Shown here piece after piece: positions 38,230 through 48,900 of a stretch of DNA of 64,000 bases. Below the pieces are notes generated by a model. The model ran no database searches. It was not told the DNA's origin and was given only the letters and a program-made list of their open reading frames with translations. The stretch lies in the NCBI RefSeq assembly GCF_002216145.1, contig NZ_CP022278.1:1550001-1614000 (forward strand), written 5' to 3'. The translations under genes and the position numbers were made by a program. The first letter of the stretch is position 1. Each line of letters starts with the position of its first letter. Origin of the DNA: Neisseria chenwenguii (GTDB taxonomy: Bacteria; Pseudomonadota; Gammaproteobacteria; Burkholderiales; Neisseriaceae).

Positions 38230-38973
38230 TTAAGGTTTGGCGTAGCCGTGTACACCGTTGTAAGGAGCAGGAATCCAGCCCTCGTCAACAGCAGGACGCT
38301 CGCCTTGTACTTGACCCGGAGAAACTTGACGGGTAACTAGGCTGCGGATTTTAACATCTACGCGACGATCAGGCTCGATACAGGCGATAAGCGCAGCGCG
38401 ACGTTTGGCTTTGGAAACTTTTTTGCCCATTTGAGCAACTTCTGCTTCACAAGTGGCAGTCATCTGCGCTTGAGACTCACCCAAGCCGGCAGCGGAAATT
38501 TTGCTTGAAGCAACACCTTGACCTACCAAGTAGTTAGCCACTACGTTGGCACGACGCTCAGACAACGCTTGGTTGTATTGCTCGGAACCCATAAAGTCGG
38601 TATGACCTTCAACGCGTACGGTTTGTACGTTTTCATTGCTCAGGCGTTGAGCCAGAGTGTTCAGGTTTTCTTGAGCCTCAGGACGCAGGATGTCTTTGTC
38701 GAAACCGAACAGAGCTTTGGCAGACAGAGAAACAGTTTCGTCAACGTATTCGGGATCCTGACGGACTTCTTGTGCATCACCGCACTCGATGCGGCCTTGA
38801 GTGGCTTTATCGAAGTAAGTATTTTTCCAACACTCGCCGTAGCTGTTGCGTACGACTTCTTGAGACTGGCTGCTTACGGTGTAGCCGTGTTTGGTATGCG
38901 CTTCACTTGCCATTGCGGTGCCCGAAGCAACCATAGCAACGAACAATGCGCTTAATTTCAGCTGTTTGGTCAT
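38230..38973 (-). CDS. rmpM: RmpM, OmpA-family peptidoglycan-binding outer-membrane protein
   Basis: A 247-residue class 4 protein. The signal peptide [22 protein letters not shown] is followed by a short N-terminal region that contacts porins, then an OmpA C-terminal domain ([42 protein letters not shown]) that binds peptidoglycan. An internal [22 protein letters not shown] cysteine loop is typical of RmpM. It stabilises PorB trimers and tethers the outer membrane. The 428-base region upstream to cysB (38974-39402) has no credible gene. Confidence 0.96.
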   Translation of the reverse strand: MTKQLKLSALFVAMVASGTAMASEAHTKHGYTVSSQSQEVVRNSYGECWKNTYFDKATQGRIECGDAQEVRQDPEYVDETVSLSAKALFGFDKDILRPEAQENLNTLAQRLSNENVQTVRVEGHTDFMGSEQYNQALSERRANVVANYLVGQGVASSKISAAGLGESQAQMTATCEAEVAQMGKKVSKAKRRAALIACIEPDRRVDVKIRSLVTRQVSPGQVQGERPAVDEGWIPAPYNGVHGYAKP

Positions 38974-39402
38974 TTTATTCCCTCATCAAGATTGTTATGC
39001 AACGGATACGGAAGCAACCGCTACAAGTTCACCAATATACAAACCGCAGCATAAAAAACGGCGGTCAATCGGATATTTCAGGTTGCACTATAAAGAAGCA
39101 AAGTGCAGGCTGTCAATACTCAAACTGCCGATTTATAGCGAAACTGCTTGCCTCCTGCGGGCAATCATGCCGAAAAACCAACGGTGTGTCATTCATTTAG
39201 GCGGAAAATTCTATTCTAAGCACTTAAAAGTTGCGGGAAAACAACATAAATTTTCCATTGCATTCCATTTTTATATATTGCATTCGGATACTTTAATAAA
39301 AAACAAACAGCTACTTATCCTGTTAAACTGCATCGGGCAGGCTCGGGCAAAATATGCTAAATTACGCGCTGTTTGTCGTACAAAACCCACAACCAAGCCG
39401 AT

Positions 39403-40353
39403 ATGAAACTGCAACAACTCCGCTACGCCCTTGAAGTTTACCGACACAATCTGAATGTTTCCGAAGCAGCCGATGCGCTGTTTACCTCGCAACCGGGCAT
39501 TTCCAAGCAAATCCGGCTGTTGGAAGAAGAGCTGGGCATTCAGATTTTCATCCGCAGCGGCAAGCGCGTGGTTTCGGTCTCGCAGCCGGGCATGGCAGTC
39601 TTGGAAATTTCCGAGCGGATTCTGCGGGATGTCCAAAATATCAAGAACATAGGCAGCGAATTTACCGATTACGACAGCGGTTCGCTGACCATTGCGACCA
39701 CGCACACCCAAGCCCGTTATGTTCTGCCGCATATTGTAGCGGATTTTGTCAAGCGTTATCCGAAAGTCAGACTGACAGTCAAACAGGGTAGCTCTGCGGA
39801 TATTGCGCAAATGGTCGGAAACGGCGAGGCGGATATTGCCATTGTGACGGAAAAACTTGACGAGCAGCCGGAATTGCGCAAACTAGATTGTCACCAATGG
39901 AATTATGCAGTTTTTGTACCCGACAGCCATCTGCTGCTGGAATGCCGCAATCCTTTGAGTATTGAGGATTTGGCGTCGTTTCCGCTGCTGACTTACGAAT
40001 CCGCGTTTCAGGCCGGCAGCAGCGTTGCTCGGGCGTTTGAGAAAGCCGGGCTGGATCACCCCGAAATTGTGTTGGCCGCAGCCGATACCGATGTGTTGAA
40101 AACTTATGTCCGATTGGGACTGGGCGCGGGTTTGATGGCAAAAACGGCCTATAACGCCGAAACCGACAAAGACTTGCAGGCCGTCGATGTTGCCCATCTG
40201 TTTGAACCGTCACCGGTTTGGATTGCGGTACGCGCCGATACTTATCTGCGCGGCTACACTTATGATTTTATTGAGATGTTCTCGCCCAAGCTGACGCGGG
40301 AAGCGGTTGACCGCATTCTTTATATGCCGATTGTCGAAGATTTCTCGATTTAG
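39403..40353 (+). CDS. cysB: CysB-family LysR regulator
   Basis: A 316-residue LysR-type regulator of the CysB/Cbl group. MKLQQLRYALEVYRHNLNVS and LFTSQPGISKQIRLLEEELG make the CysB-type winged HTH, and TTHTQARYVLPHIVADFVKRYP starts the effector domain, a near-diagnostic CysB motif. It controls sulfate or cysteine uptake genes in response to N-acetylserine-type signals. ATG 39403 gives the family start; the frame opens ten codons before. The order rmpM-cysB-fnr-hemN is conserved with meningococcus as I recall it. Confidence 0.94.
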   Translation: MKLQQLRYALEVYRHNLNVSEAADALFTSQPGISKQIRLLEEELGIQIFIRSGKRVVSVSQPGMAVLEISERILRDVQNIKNIGSEFTDYDSGSLTIATTHTQARYVLPHIVADFVKRYPKVRLTVKQGSSADIAQMVGNGEADIAIVTEKLDEQPELRKLDCHQWNYAVFVPDSHLLLECRNPLSIEDLASFPLLTYESAFQAGSSVARAFEKAGLDHPEIVLAAADTDVLKTYVRLGLGAGLMAKTAYNAETDKDLQAVDVAHLFEPSPVWIAVRADTYLRGYTYDFIEMFSPKLTREAVDRILYMPIVEDFSI

Positions 40354-40373
40354 TTTTTAGGGATATAAATAAT

Positions 40374-40423
40374 GGCCGTCTGAAAATTCGATTGCTGAGC
40401 GCAGTTGAAGTTTTCAGACGGCC
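40374..40423. terminator. DUS pair between cysB and fnr
   Basis: GGCCGTCTGAAAA and TTTTCAGACGGCC flank a 24-base loop between the convergent cysB and fnr genes. Confidence 0.6.
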
Positions 40424-40452
40424 TTTTTCATTTATCAATATTTAGGTTGGGC

Positions 40453-41187
40453 TTACATCGCGTGTGCACAACCCGATACCATTTTTTTCAAAGCCTGCGT
40501 ATCCAAGAGTTTGATGTGTTTGTGCTCCACCTGAATCAATCCGTCGTGATGAAATTTCGACAATGTACGGCTGACCGTTTCCAGTTTCAACCCCAAATAA
40601 CTGCCGATTTCCTCGCGGGACATCCGCAAGATGAAATCGTTGGCGGCAAAACCGCGCGCATACAGGCGGTTGGACAGATTCAGCAGGAAGGCTGCCAAAC
40701 GTTCTTCAGCGCGCATATTGCCGAGCAGCAGCATCACGCCCTGATCGCGCACGATTTCGCGGCTCATCAGGCGGAAAAAGTGGGTTTGCAGGCTGGGGAT
40801 GTTCTGTCCCAATTCTTCCATGTGCGCAAACGGCAGTTCGCACACTTCGCTGTCTTCCAGCGCGACCGCGTCGCAGCTGTGAACATGGGCGCAGATACCG
40901 TCCATACCGATGAGCTCACCCGACATAAAAAAGCCGGTTACCTGATCCCGTCCGTCTTGGCTGGCGACGGTGGTTTTGAAGAAACCGGCGCGGATGGCAA
41001 AAAGCGAAGTAAACGGCTCGCCCGCGCGAAACAGGTATTCGCCCTTTTTCAGACGGCGGCTCTGGCGGATAACGGCATCTAATTGGGTAAATTCGTCCGG
41101 CACAAGCCCCACGGGCAAACAAAGCTCACGCAAAGAACAGGTGGAGCATAAAGTTTTCATCGGATGTGAATCATTGTGCGCAGCCAT
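40453..41187 (-). CDS. fnr: FNR, oxygen-sensing transcriptional regulator
   Basis: A 244-residue CRP/FNR-family regulator. The N-terminal CSTCSLRELC cysteines plus a later cysteine in the CAHVHSC segment can bind the oxygen-labile [4Fe-4S] cluster. The cyclic-nucleotide-type domain carries LKKGEYLFRAGEPFTSLFAI, and the C-terminal HTH reads LRMSREEIGSYLGLKLETVS with the Glu-x-x-Ser-Arg contact motif. It switches Neisseria to denitrification and anaerobic haem synthesis. It is divergent from hemN with an FNR box between, implying autoregulation. Confidence 0.96.
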   Translation of the reverse strand: MAAHNDSHPMKTLCSTCSLRELCLPVGLVPDEFTQLDAVIRQSRRLKKGEYLFRAGEPFTSLFAIRAGFFKTTVASQDGRDQVTGFFMSGELIGMDGICAHVHSCDAVALEDSEVCELPFAHMEELGQNIPSLQTHFFRLMSREIVRDQGVMLLLGNMRAEERLAAFLLNLSNRLYARGFAANDFILRMSREEIGSYLGLKLETVSRTLSKFHHDGLIQVEHKHIKLLDTQALKKMVSGCAHAM

Positions 41188-41234
41188 AAAACACCTTTAT
41201 TGTAAAAACTTCTTGTGATCGGACTGATAAATTA

Positions 41235-41248
41235 TTGACTCAGGTCAA
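41235..41248 (+). promoter_or_regulatory. FNR box between fnr and hemN
   Basis: TTGACTCAGGTCAA is a perfect palindrome in its TTGAC/GTCAA arms and matches the FNR consensus TTGATN4ATCAA except for one symmetric change per arm. A candidate -10 (CATTCT, 41270-41275) lies at the spacing expected for FNR activation of hemN; the same site is placed to affect fnr. Confidence 0.75.
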
Positions 41249-41332
41249 AATAAGATTATCATAGCGTGGCATTCTAACAAACTATCCAAAATTTTACTAA
41301 TTCATTAACTTATACATAAACTCCTGTCGAAT

Positions 41333-42736
41333 ATGAAAATTATCCCAATTAAAAACAACGAATTGCCAGAATTCGACCGCGAATTAATTGCCAAACTGCC
41401 CGCCAGCGGCCCGCGCTACACCTCCTACCCGACCGCCGACCGCTTTCACGAAGGTTTCAAAGAAGCCGAATACATCCGCGCCTTAGAGCAGCGCACAGGG
41501 GCTTTAAACAAGCCCCTTTCGCTTTATATCCATATCCCCTTCTGCAACACCATCTGCTACTACTGCGGCTGCAACAAAATCATCACCAAAGACAAATCCC
41601 GCGCTGACGCCTATCTCGAATATCTCGAACGCGAAATGGCGCTGCTCGCCCCGTACCTTAAAGGCCGCCATCCGCTTGCCCAACTCCACTTCGGCGGCGG
41701 CACGCCCACCTTCCTCAGCGACGGACAGCTCGAACGCGTGTTTGAAATGATCCGCCAACATTTCCAACCCCTTCCCGACGGCGAATACTCCATCGAAATC
41801 GACCCGCGCAAAGTCAGCCGCGAAACCGTGTTACACCTTGCCCGACTCGGCTTCAACCGCATGAGCGTCGGTATTCAGGATTTCGACCCCAAAGTACAGG
41901 AAGCCGTCAACCGCATCCAGTCTTACGAAGAAACCAAAGAAGTCATCGACGCCGCCCGCGACGCCGGTTTCAAATCCGTCAGCGTCGATTTGATTTACGG
42001 CCTGCCGCACCAAACCATCGACAGCATCCATACCACCATCGACACCGTATTAGGCCTCACCCCCGACCGCCTCGCCCTCTACCACTACGCCCATCTGCCG
42101 CATATTTTCAAACCCCAGCGCCGCATCGACACCGATGCCGTGCCTGACAGCGAAGAAAAACTCGACATGCTGCAATACTGCGTCCAAACCCTGACCCAAC
42201 GCGGCTACGTCTTCATCGGCATGGACCACTTCGCCAAACCCGACGACGAACTCTCCGTCGCCCTGCGCGAAGGCCGGCTGCAACGCAATTTCCAAGGCTA
42301 TTCCACCTACGCCGACTGTGACTTGGTCGCTATCGGCGTTTCCAGCATCGGCAAAATCGGCAGCACCTACGTTCAAAACGAACGCGACATCGACGCCTAC
42401 TACGCCGCCATCGACGCCGGCCATCTCCCCGCCATGCGCGGCTACCAACTCAACCAGGACGACATCCTGCGCCGCGGCATCATCCAAGACCTCATGTGCC
42501 GCTTCGCCCTCAACTTTGCCACTTACGAACAGACCTTCCACCTCTCGTTCCCCGAATATTTCAAAGCCGAACTGGCCGACTTGCAGGGCTTACAGGAATT
42601 AGGACTGGTTCGCCTAGCCCCTAACAGCCTGACCGTTACCCCAAAAGGCCGCTTCCTCATCCGCAACATCGCCATGGTGTTCGACTACCACCTGCGCCAC
42701 AAAGAAACCAAAGCAAAATACTCGCAAACCGTCTAA
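41333..42736 (+). CDS. hemN: Oxygen-independent coproporphyrinogen III oxidase
   Basis: A 467-residue radical SAM enzyme that converts coproporphyrinogen III to protoporphyrinogen IX without oxygen. The cluster motif CNTICYYCGC (CX3CX2C plus an extra Cys) follows LSLYIHIPF; the SAM site HFGGGTPTFLSD and the C-terminal HemN domain (DLMCRFALNFATYEQTF) are present. The N-terminal PRYTSYPTADRFHEGF is specific to true HemN, as opposed to HemW. Divergent from fnr with an FNR box upstream, so anaerobic induction is expected. No clear ribosome site precedes the ATG. Confidence 0.96.
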   Translation: MKIIPIKNNELPEFDRELIAKLPASGPRYTSYPTADRFHEGFKEAEYIRALEQRTGALNKPLSLYIHIPFCNTICYYCGCNKIITKDKSRADAYLEYLEREMALLAPYLKGRHPLAQLHFGGGTPTFLSDGQLERVFEMIRQHFQPLPDGEYSIEIDPRKVSRETVLHLARLGFNRMSVGIQDFDPKVQEAVNRIQSYEETKEVIDAARDAGFKSVSVDLIYGLPHQTIDSIHTTIDTVLGLTPDRLALYHYAHLPHIFKPQRRIDTDAVPDSEEKLDMLQYCVQTLTQRGYVFIGMDHFAKPDDELSVALREGRLQRNFQGYSTYADCDLVAIGVSSIGKIGSTYVQNERDIDAYYAAIDAGHLPAMRGYQLNQDDILRRGIIQDLMCRFALNFATYEQTFHLSFPEYFKAELADLQGLQELGLVRLAPNSLTVTPKGRFLIRNIAMVFDYHLRHKETKAKYSQTV

Positions 42737-42745
42737 ACGCAACAC

Positions 42746-42784
42746 AGGCCGTCTGAAAATAGACAAATATTTTTCAGACGGCCT
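42746..42784 (+). terminator. Inverted AG-DUS pair
   Basis: AGGCCGTCTGAAAA and TTTTCAGACGGCCT flank an 11-base loop, 9 bp past hemN. Confidence 0.7.
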
Positions 42785-42802
42785 TCCGCACTTCTCCCCG
42801 TC

Positions 42803-43066
42803 ATGGACCAACCCGACCTCTTTGCCATCCCCAGCCCCTGCATCGGCGTCTGCGAAGCCAACAGCAAAGGTTATTGCAAAGGCTGCCTGCGCAGCCGCGA
42901 AGAGCGGCTTTACTGGCAACAGATGACCGACGGCCAAAAGCACCAAGTCATGCGCCTTTTAGCCGTGCGCCGCAGCAAAATCCGCAACAAACAATGGGGA
43001 CTCGAGCATTTTTCGGATACAGGCAACGCAACGGAAAAAAGCGGGCAGATCGGGTTTGATTTCTAA
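42803..43066 (+). CDS. DUF1289 family protein
   Basis: An 87-residue small protein. The family signature is IPSPCIGVCEANSKGYCKGC followed by R..EE..W, with four cysteines suited to zinc or an iron-sulfur cluster. DUF1289 proteins are found near many unrelated genes and are sometimes annotated as Fe-S proteins; no function is proven. It sits 66 bp behind hemN, beyond a DUS terminator, and its own start has no strong ribosome site. Confidence 0.85.
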   Translation: MDQPDLFAIPSPCIGVCEANSKGYCKGCLRSREERLYWQQMTDGQKHQVMRLLAVRRSKIRNKQWGLEHFSDTGNATEKSGQIGFDF

Positions 43067-43084
43067 AACACGCAGACACGACAA

Positions 43085-43112
43085 AGGCCGTCTGAAAATT
43101 TTCAGACGGCCT
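43085..43112 (+). terminator. Inverted AG-DUS pair
   Basis: AGGCCGTCTGAAAATTTTCAGACGGCCT: two abutting DUS arms, a perfect 14-bp palindrome, after the DUF1289 gene. Confidence 0.7.
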
Positions 43113-43131
43113 CTTTCTATTCAAAAAAACC

Positions 43132-43220
43132 TTACTTCACAATCTGTTCCAACCCGCCTTTTGCATAGCGCGTGGCCATTTTTTCCAGCGAAACCGGTTT
43201 GATTTTTGCCGCCTGGCCTT
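43132..43220 (-). pseudogene. Possible 3' remnant of a lost gene
   Basis: On the minus strand one frame reads GQAAKIKPVSLEKMATRYAK then GGLEQIVK and a TAA stop, with protein-like composition and good neisserial codon use but no start nearby. It may be the C-terminal tail of a gene deleted between ubiB and the DUF1289 gene. I do not recognise the family. Chance coding is possible. Confidence 0.3.
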
Positions 43221-43233
43221 CGCAGCGCCGTAG

Positions 43234-43253
43234 GTCGGATTCTTGAATCCGAC
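43234..43253. repeat. 20-bp palindrome GTCGGATTC-TT-GAATCCGAC
   Basis: A 9-bp perfect stem preceded by GTAG. Together with TCGGATGTAAATATCCGG downstream and a DUS core it fills the gap 43221-43403, which has no gene. Confidence 0.6.
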
Positions 43254-43403
43254 AAAAGGGCAAAACTTCTGTGGGAGAATAAAGCCGTCTGAAAATGTCG
43301 GATGTAAATATCCGGCCTACATCGGTCGGCGCTGCAGGCCGGGTTCCGTAAACCGACTTTCTCCGGAGGAGGGGGGACAGCGGTAGTAAAATTTTCAGAC
43401 GGC

Positions 43404-44915
43404 CTATTTAAACAGCAAAATCAACACCAGCGCCACGGCAATCACGGCGAGCCAGAGGCTTTGGCGCTGCTGGATTTTGACCAGATGGATATAGGCGTCG
43501 CGCATTTCCTGCCGGCGGTTTTCGTCCACCAGCGCATTGAGTTTGCGCGGCAGGGCGGGGAGGATTTGCGCCCAGTCGGGGGCTTCGTTTTTCAGGCTGT
43601 TGAAAAAGGCTTTGGGGCCGATTTGCTGGTTCATCCATTTGGTGAGAAACGGTTTGGCGGTTGCCCATAAATCCAAATCGGGGTCGAGCCGGCGGCCCAA
43701 GCCTTCGATGTTGAGCAGGGTTTTTTGCAGCAACACGAGCTGCGGCTGGATTTCGACATTGAAGCGGCGGCTGACTTCAAACAACCGTACCAACACGATG
43801 CCGAACGAAATCTGCGAAATCGGTTTGTTGAACACCGGTTCGCACACGCTGCGCACGGCGGCTTCCAACTCTTCCGCGCGCGTGTCGGCGGGCACCCAGC
43901 CCGATTCGATGTGGGCGGTGGCGACGCGGTGGTAGTCGCGGTTGAAAAAAGCGAGGAAATTAATCGCCAGATAGCGCTTGTCGTAGTCGGTGAGTGTGCC
44001 GACGATGCCGAAATCCAGCGCGATGTAGCGGTTGTCGTCGGCCACCAGAATATTGCCCGGGTGCATATCCGCGTGGAAAAAGCCGTCGCGGAACACTTGG
44101 GTAAAGAAAATCTCTACGCCGTATTCCGAAAGTTTTTTCAGGTCGGTATTTTTCGCCTTCAGCGTGGCAATGTCGGAAACGGGCGTGCCGTCCATCCATT
44201 CGATCGTCAGAACGTCGCGGCTGCAATAATCGTAAAACACTTTGGGCACAACCAGCATCGTGCTGTTTTGGAAATTGCGGTAAAGCTGGCTGGCGTTTGC
44301 TGCTTCGCGCATCAAATCCAGTTCGTCGTGCAGATATTTGTCGAATTCCGCCACCACCTCGCGCGGCTTCAGGCGTTTGCCGTCTGAAAACAGCTTTTCC
44401 ACCCAATATGCACCCAGCCGCATCAGCGCCAAATCCTGCTCGATAACCGGCACCAGATTCGGCCGCAACACCTTCACCGCCACCGCCTCGCCCGTATGCA
44501 GCCGCGCTTTGTGCACCTGCGCAATCGATGCGCTGGCGACGGGTTCGGTTTCAAATTCCGCATACAGCGTTTCCACCGGTTGCCCCAGCGCCGCCTCGAT
44601 TTGGCGTTTCGACAGCGCCGCGTCAAACGGCGGTACCTTGTCTTGCAGCTTCGCCAGTTCCACCGCGTAATCATGCGGAATCAAATCAGGGCGGGTCGAT
44701 AACACCTGCCCGAACTTCACAAAAATCGGCCCCAGATTTTCCAGCGCCAAACGCAGGCGCACAGGCAGCGGCTCGTCCGCGTATTGCGCCAATTTCGGCA
44801 GCTTGGACACCAGACTGCGCAGCCAGTTTTGGCGGATACGGCCGGCCAAAAGGTCGGCAAGGGCGTAGAGATACAGCGTGCGGGCGATGGTTTTGATGCG
44901 TTTGAGCCATTTCAT
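43404..44915 (-). CDS. ubiB: UbiB, atypical kinase for ubiquinone biosynthesis
   Basis: A 503-residue ABC1/ADCK/UbiB-family protein needed for ubiquinone synthesis. The family-specific [16 protein letters not shown] (KxGQ motif) and the alanine-rich nucleotide loop SASIAQVH replace normal kinase motifs; [11 protein letters not shown] and LDFGIVG are the catalytic and metal-binding loops. One or two C-terminal membrane helices ([17 protein letters not shown]) anchor it to the inner membrane. A DUS core lies inside the gene at 44379-44388. It stands alone here; no ubiE or ubiJ is next to it. Confidence 0.95.
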   Translation of the reverse strand: MKWLKRIKTIARTLYLYALADLLAGRIRQNWLRSLVSKLPKLAQYADEPLPVRLRLALENLGPIFVKFGQVLSTRPDLIPHDYAVELAKLQDKVPPFDAALSKRQIEAALGQPVETLYAEFETEPVASASIAQVHKARLHTGEAVAVKVLRPNLVPVIEQDLALMRLGAYWVEKLFSDGKRLKPREVVAEFDKYLHDELDLMREAANASQLYRNFQNSTMLVVPKVFYDYCSRDVLTIEWMDGTPVSDIATLKAKNTDLKKLSEYGVEIFFTQVFRDGFFHADMHPGNILVADDNRYIALDFGIVGTLTDYDKRYLAINFLAFFNRDYHRVATAHIESGWVPADTRAEELEAAVRSVCEPVFNKPISQISFGIVLVRLFEVSRRFNVEIQPQLVLLQKTLLNIEGLGRRLDPDLDLWATAKPFLTKWMNQQIGPKAFFNSLKNEAPDWAQILPALPRKLNALVDENRRQEMRDAYIHLVKIQQRQSLWLAVIAVALVLILLFK

Positions 44916-44977
44916 AGCGGAAATCCGGTTGCGCGGGAAAGTGGGGAATTATAAAGCATGGCCGCGGTTTGCCGAAA

Positions 44978-45012
44978 CAAAGGCCGTCTGAAATGTTTTC
45001 AGACGGCCTTTG
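44978..45012. terminator. Inverted AG-DUS pair
   Basis: CAAAGGCCGTCTGAAA and TTTCAGACGGCCTTTG form a 16-bp stem between ubiB and the adhesin. The following 45013-45454 is AT-rich with no gene; a TTGACA at 45386 is the only -35-like match noticed. Confidence 0.6.
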
Positions 45013-45982
45013 GCGTTTGCACATCCGATAAAAATCCATGCGCTTGCCGGCAACACTCAATCCATCCGATCCTGCCAAATGCAGCGGTGGTTTAGCGGGG
45101 CAGCATCCTGAAAAACTTTCAGACGGCCTGATGCAAAACGACAGCGGGAAATTATTTAAAAAATCATTAAAAACAATTTGTTGAAAATAAATTTACAAAA
45201 TTCCAAAAAATGGCATTCCACATGCTTATTGATATTTAGCAATACAAAAAACGCATTACGGAAACGCAGAAATTTGCCGTTCGATTGATGATAAACGGTA
45301 GATTTTTAAGATAAAAGAAAAAAATCAAAAACTAAAGAAACTATCTCCATCAAAATATTCAATGCTGACGGAGTTTGCACAATCTTGACAATTTTCGTCA
45401 GTCGGTCGGAAAAACCGATAAACGGCACTTGAACCAATACTTATAGGAAACATCATGAATAAAAGTTACCGCACAATCTGGAACGACTCACTGGGAGCAT
45501 GGGTAGCCGTATCCGAAATCGAAACCGCCAAAGGCAAGAGCGCGCAGAGTGAGTGCTCGGTCGGCAGTCCTGCTGTTACACCGAAACGCGTCCGCTTTGC
45601 TTATACCATGTTGATGTCGGTTTTTCTGTTGGCAACTGGGCAGGTAATGGCTGTAACGGGAACTGATGCGCAGACAACAGGCGATTTGCAGTGTTTCTTC
45701 GATACGGGGAGTAAAAACGTTGTGTGCGGTGAAAGGGCGTCAGCAGCGGGTGTATATGATGGTAAAACAGGGAAGTCGGTAGTCTTGGGTTTGAATGCCC
45801 AGGCTGCAGGCGAAAGTAATGTGGCACTAGGCTCGAATTCGATGGCTTCTTCTACCTCTGGGTTGGCAATCGGCTCGTCGGCGAAAGCGCTGAACAATCA
45901 GACGGTGGCTGTGGGTGAGGGCGCACAAGCCTTGGGTGAGGCAGGTGTTTCTATCGGTAAGTCAGCCGGCGCAGGCGTATCC

Positions 45983-45991
45983 GGGGGGGGG
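45983..45991 (+). repeat. G9 homopolymer in the adhesin head
   Basis: Nine consecutive G bases encode the Gly-Gly-Gly of GVSGGGRNIAIG. Poly-G tracts of this size are classic slipped-strand sites in Neisseria. In the present state the tract is in frame with the start. Confidence 0.75.
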
Positions 45992-48900
45992 CGAAATATC
46001 GCTATCGGCGAGAATGCCTTAAGCGGTGCAACTACGGCCAATAACATCGTTGCCATCGGTACTGGTGCCGCAAGCGGTATTAATGGACAGCATGTGGTTG
46101 CGATCGGAGCCGGTGCAAATGCGGGACAGACGACCAGTAATGCTGTTGCCGTCGGTTATAACTCTATTGCCGGGAAAGGTGGAGCAACCGCACTTGGGTA
46201 TACTGCACGAGCAACAAATTCGCAGGCAACCGCTGTCGGCTTTGGTTCACAATCCTCAGGGATATATGCAACAGCAACCGGCGCACAATCTGTTGCCTCT
46301 GGATCTTAATGCGACGGCAATCGGTGGTGCTAATAATGAAATCAATGCAACCACGGCTTCCGGCAATTACTCCATTGCTGTCGGTTTCGGCGCGAAAAGT
46401 ACGGCGGCCGGTACAACTGCAGTTGGTACAAATGCTAATGCATCCGTGGTTGGTGCGACTGCGTTGGGTTCGGGAGCGGCAGCCACTAGGATTGGTGCAA
46501 TCGCTATCAGCAGTACGGATGACAATGCTGCGATAAATGACAAAACGACAGCTTCCGCCGATTATGCTTTAGCTGTAGGCAATACCTCCACCGCTTCGGG
46601 CAAAATGTCAGTTGCAGTCGGCTCCGGTGCGAAAGCGACGGCAGGAAATGCCTTGGCTGCGGGAACGGGGGCCAATGCGCAGGGCGAACAATCTATTGCT
46701 ATCGGTGATAATGCACAGGCAACGGCAAAATGGACAACCGCTATCGGACAAGGTGTTTTGGCAAATGCGGAGGGGGCTCAGGCTTTTGGTGTCAGCTCTC
46801 AGGCAACGGCTCAAAACGCGGCTGCAATCGGCCGTTGGTCGATTGCGACAGCCGCACGCGCATCGGCTTTCGGTGTTGGTAATACAGCCAGCGGTGCTTC
46901 AGCACTATCCTTAGGCGACCAAGCTGTTGCGTCCGGAGGAAATAGTATTGCTGCAGGTACGGAAGCTAAGGCATCGGACACAGACAGCATCGCTATCGGT
47001 AGAAGCAGTAATGCATCAGGGTTAAGAGCTATTGTCATCGGATCGGAAAGTGCGGCCACCAATCCGAACACAGTCGTCGTCGGTAATAATGCGTCGGCAG
47101 GCCGTGGTACGGCCGTTGCCGTGGGCTATCAGGCTCAGGCCAAAGACGGTCGATCGATTGCCATTGGTGAAAGCAGTACAGCGGGGGTAGGGCTTCAGGC
47201 AGGCGCAACCGAAGAAGAAGGACGATTGCATGATTCGACTTTCAGCAGCGCCATTGCCATCGGCTACCAGTCTCAGTCAACCAACGTCAGCACGGTTGCA
47301 ATTTCCCGCGAAGCCAAAGCATCCGGCGAAAGGGCGGTTGCCGTAGGTTTTCAGACTTCGGCAGCGGAAAACAGTACCGCCGTCGGCTCCCAAGCGAAAG
47401 CGACAGCGGCGAGAACGCTGGCGATGGGCGACCGTGCTTCGGCTTCCGCAGATGAGGCTGTAGCCTCGGGCGTATTGGCAAATGCCAGCGGCAAAGGGGC
47501 ATTTGCTTTGGGTTCGAATACCGTTGCTTCGGGGGAAAATTCTGTTGCGGCAGGTAAGGAGGCAAAAGCGACCGGGGCGGGCGGTACGGCTTTGGGTACG
47601 GGAACTTCTGCTGCTTCAGCCGCCATTGCGGCAGGCCAAGATGCTAAAGCAAACGGCTGGCAGTCAACAGCTGTCGGTAATGCAGCTACGGCAGGCTCTT
47701 CCGCAGCTGCCGTGGGTGCGGGCGCCAATGCTTCGGGTACCTATTCGACAGCGCTGGGCTACAAGGCAATAGCCGGCAATACCAGCTCGGTGGCATTGGG
47801 TGACGGCGCCCATACGCTCGGTGTCAGCTCTTTGGCATTCGGTACGGGTTCGCAAGCCGTCGGCACCAGCGCCGTTGCCATTGGTAATACGGCTCAGGCA
47901 AATCAGGCAGATGCTATGGCGCTCGGTACACGTTCCGTAGCCGCTAAAACCAGCTCGCTGGCAATCGGCAGCAATGCAAAGGCGACTGAAGTGAATGCCG
48001 TCGCCTTGGGCAGCGATACCTCCGTTACCCAGAGCAACGGCGTGGCGCTGGGTAAAAATTCCGTTGCCAACCGCGCCGCCATCGGCAATGCGCCGTCAAC
48101 AAGCGCAACCACCATCAGAGTAACTGCCGATACTGCGCCGACAACGGTATATGCCAACACAAATGCGTCTTCTGCAAACATTGATGCCGTTAAAGCTACC
48201 GCTACCAACACCCTCGCAGGCGTATCGGTCGGCAGCGCAACGCAAAACCGTCAGATTACGGGCGTAGCCGCAGGTTCGGCCGACAACGATGCGGTCAACG
48301 TTTCCCAGCTGCGCGCGGTAGCCGATGTTGCCGCTTCGGCAGCCGGCGGCTTCACGCTGACCGCTTCGGCGACTTCAGACGGCCAATTGGGCAATGCGGC
48401 TTCCGTAAGCGACAACGTCAGCAGCGGCGATACCGTTACTTTTGAAGCCGATAAAAACATCAAGCTGACGCAGGCGGATGAGGGCAACCGTAAAATTACC
48501 ATTGCCACCAAAGACGACGTGTCGTTCACTTCGGTAACGGCAGGCACGGGTGCGTCCGCCGTTACCTTAAACGGCAACGGCGTAGCAGTCGGCGGCAATA
48601 CCTATATTTCCGATGCCGGTCTGAATGCCAACAATAAAGTCATCAGCAATGTGGCTGCCGGCAAGGCTGCCGGAGATGCTGCCAATGTCGGACAGTTGAG
48701 CAAAATTGCCGAAGCGGTTGGTTTGACGTTCAACAATAACGGAATGTTGACTACGCCGAGCTACACCACCGCCGGCGGTAAAACCGCAACGTCCGTCCAA
48801 GGCGCTTTGGACAATTTGGGCACAACGCCGATTACCTTTAAGGCGGATACGGGCAGAGATATTCCCCGTACTTTGGGCACGGATTTGAGCATCAAAGGCG

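Noticed and set aside
38891..39406. 171-codon ORF upstream of cysB
   Set aside because: It overlaps the rmpM signal peptide on the other strand and the promoter regions, with no family or ribosome site.
46026..46305. Alternative start of the adhesin at 46026
   Set aside because: The translated sequence before 46306 in that frame lacks the head repeats, which lie in the frame of the upstream ATG; the join is a frameshift, not a start.
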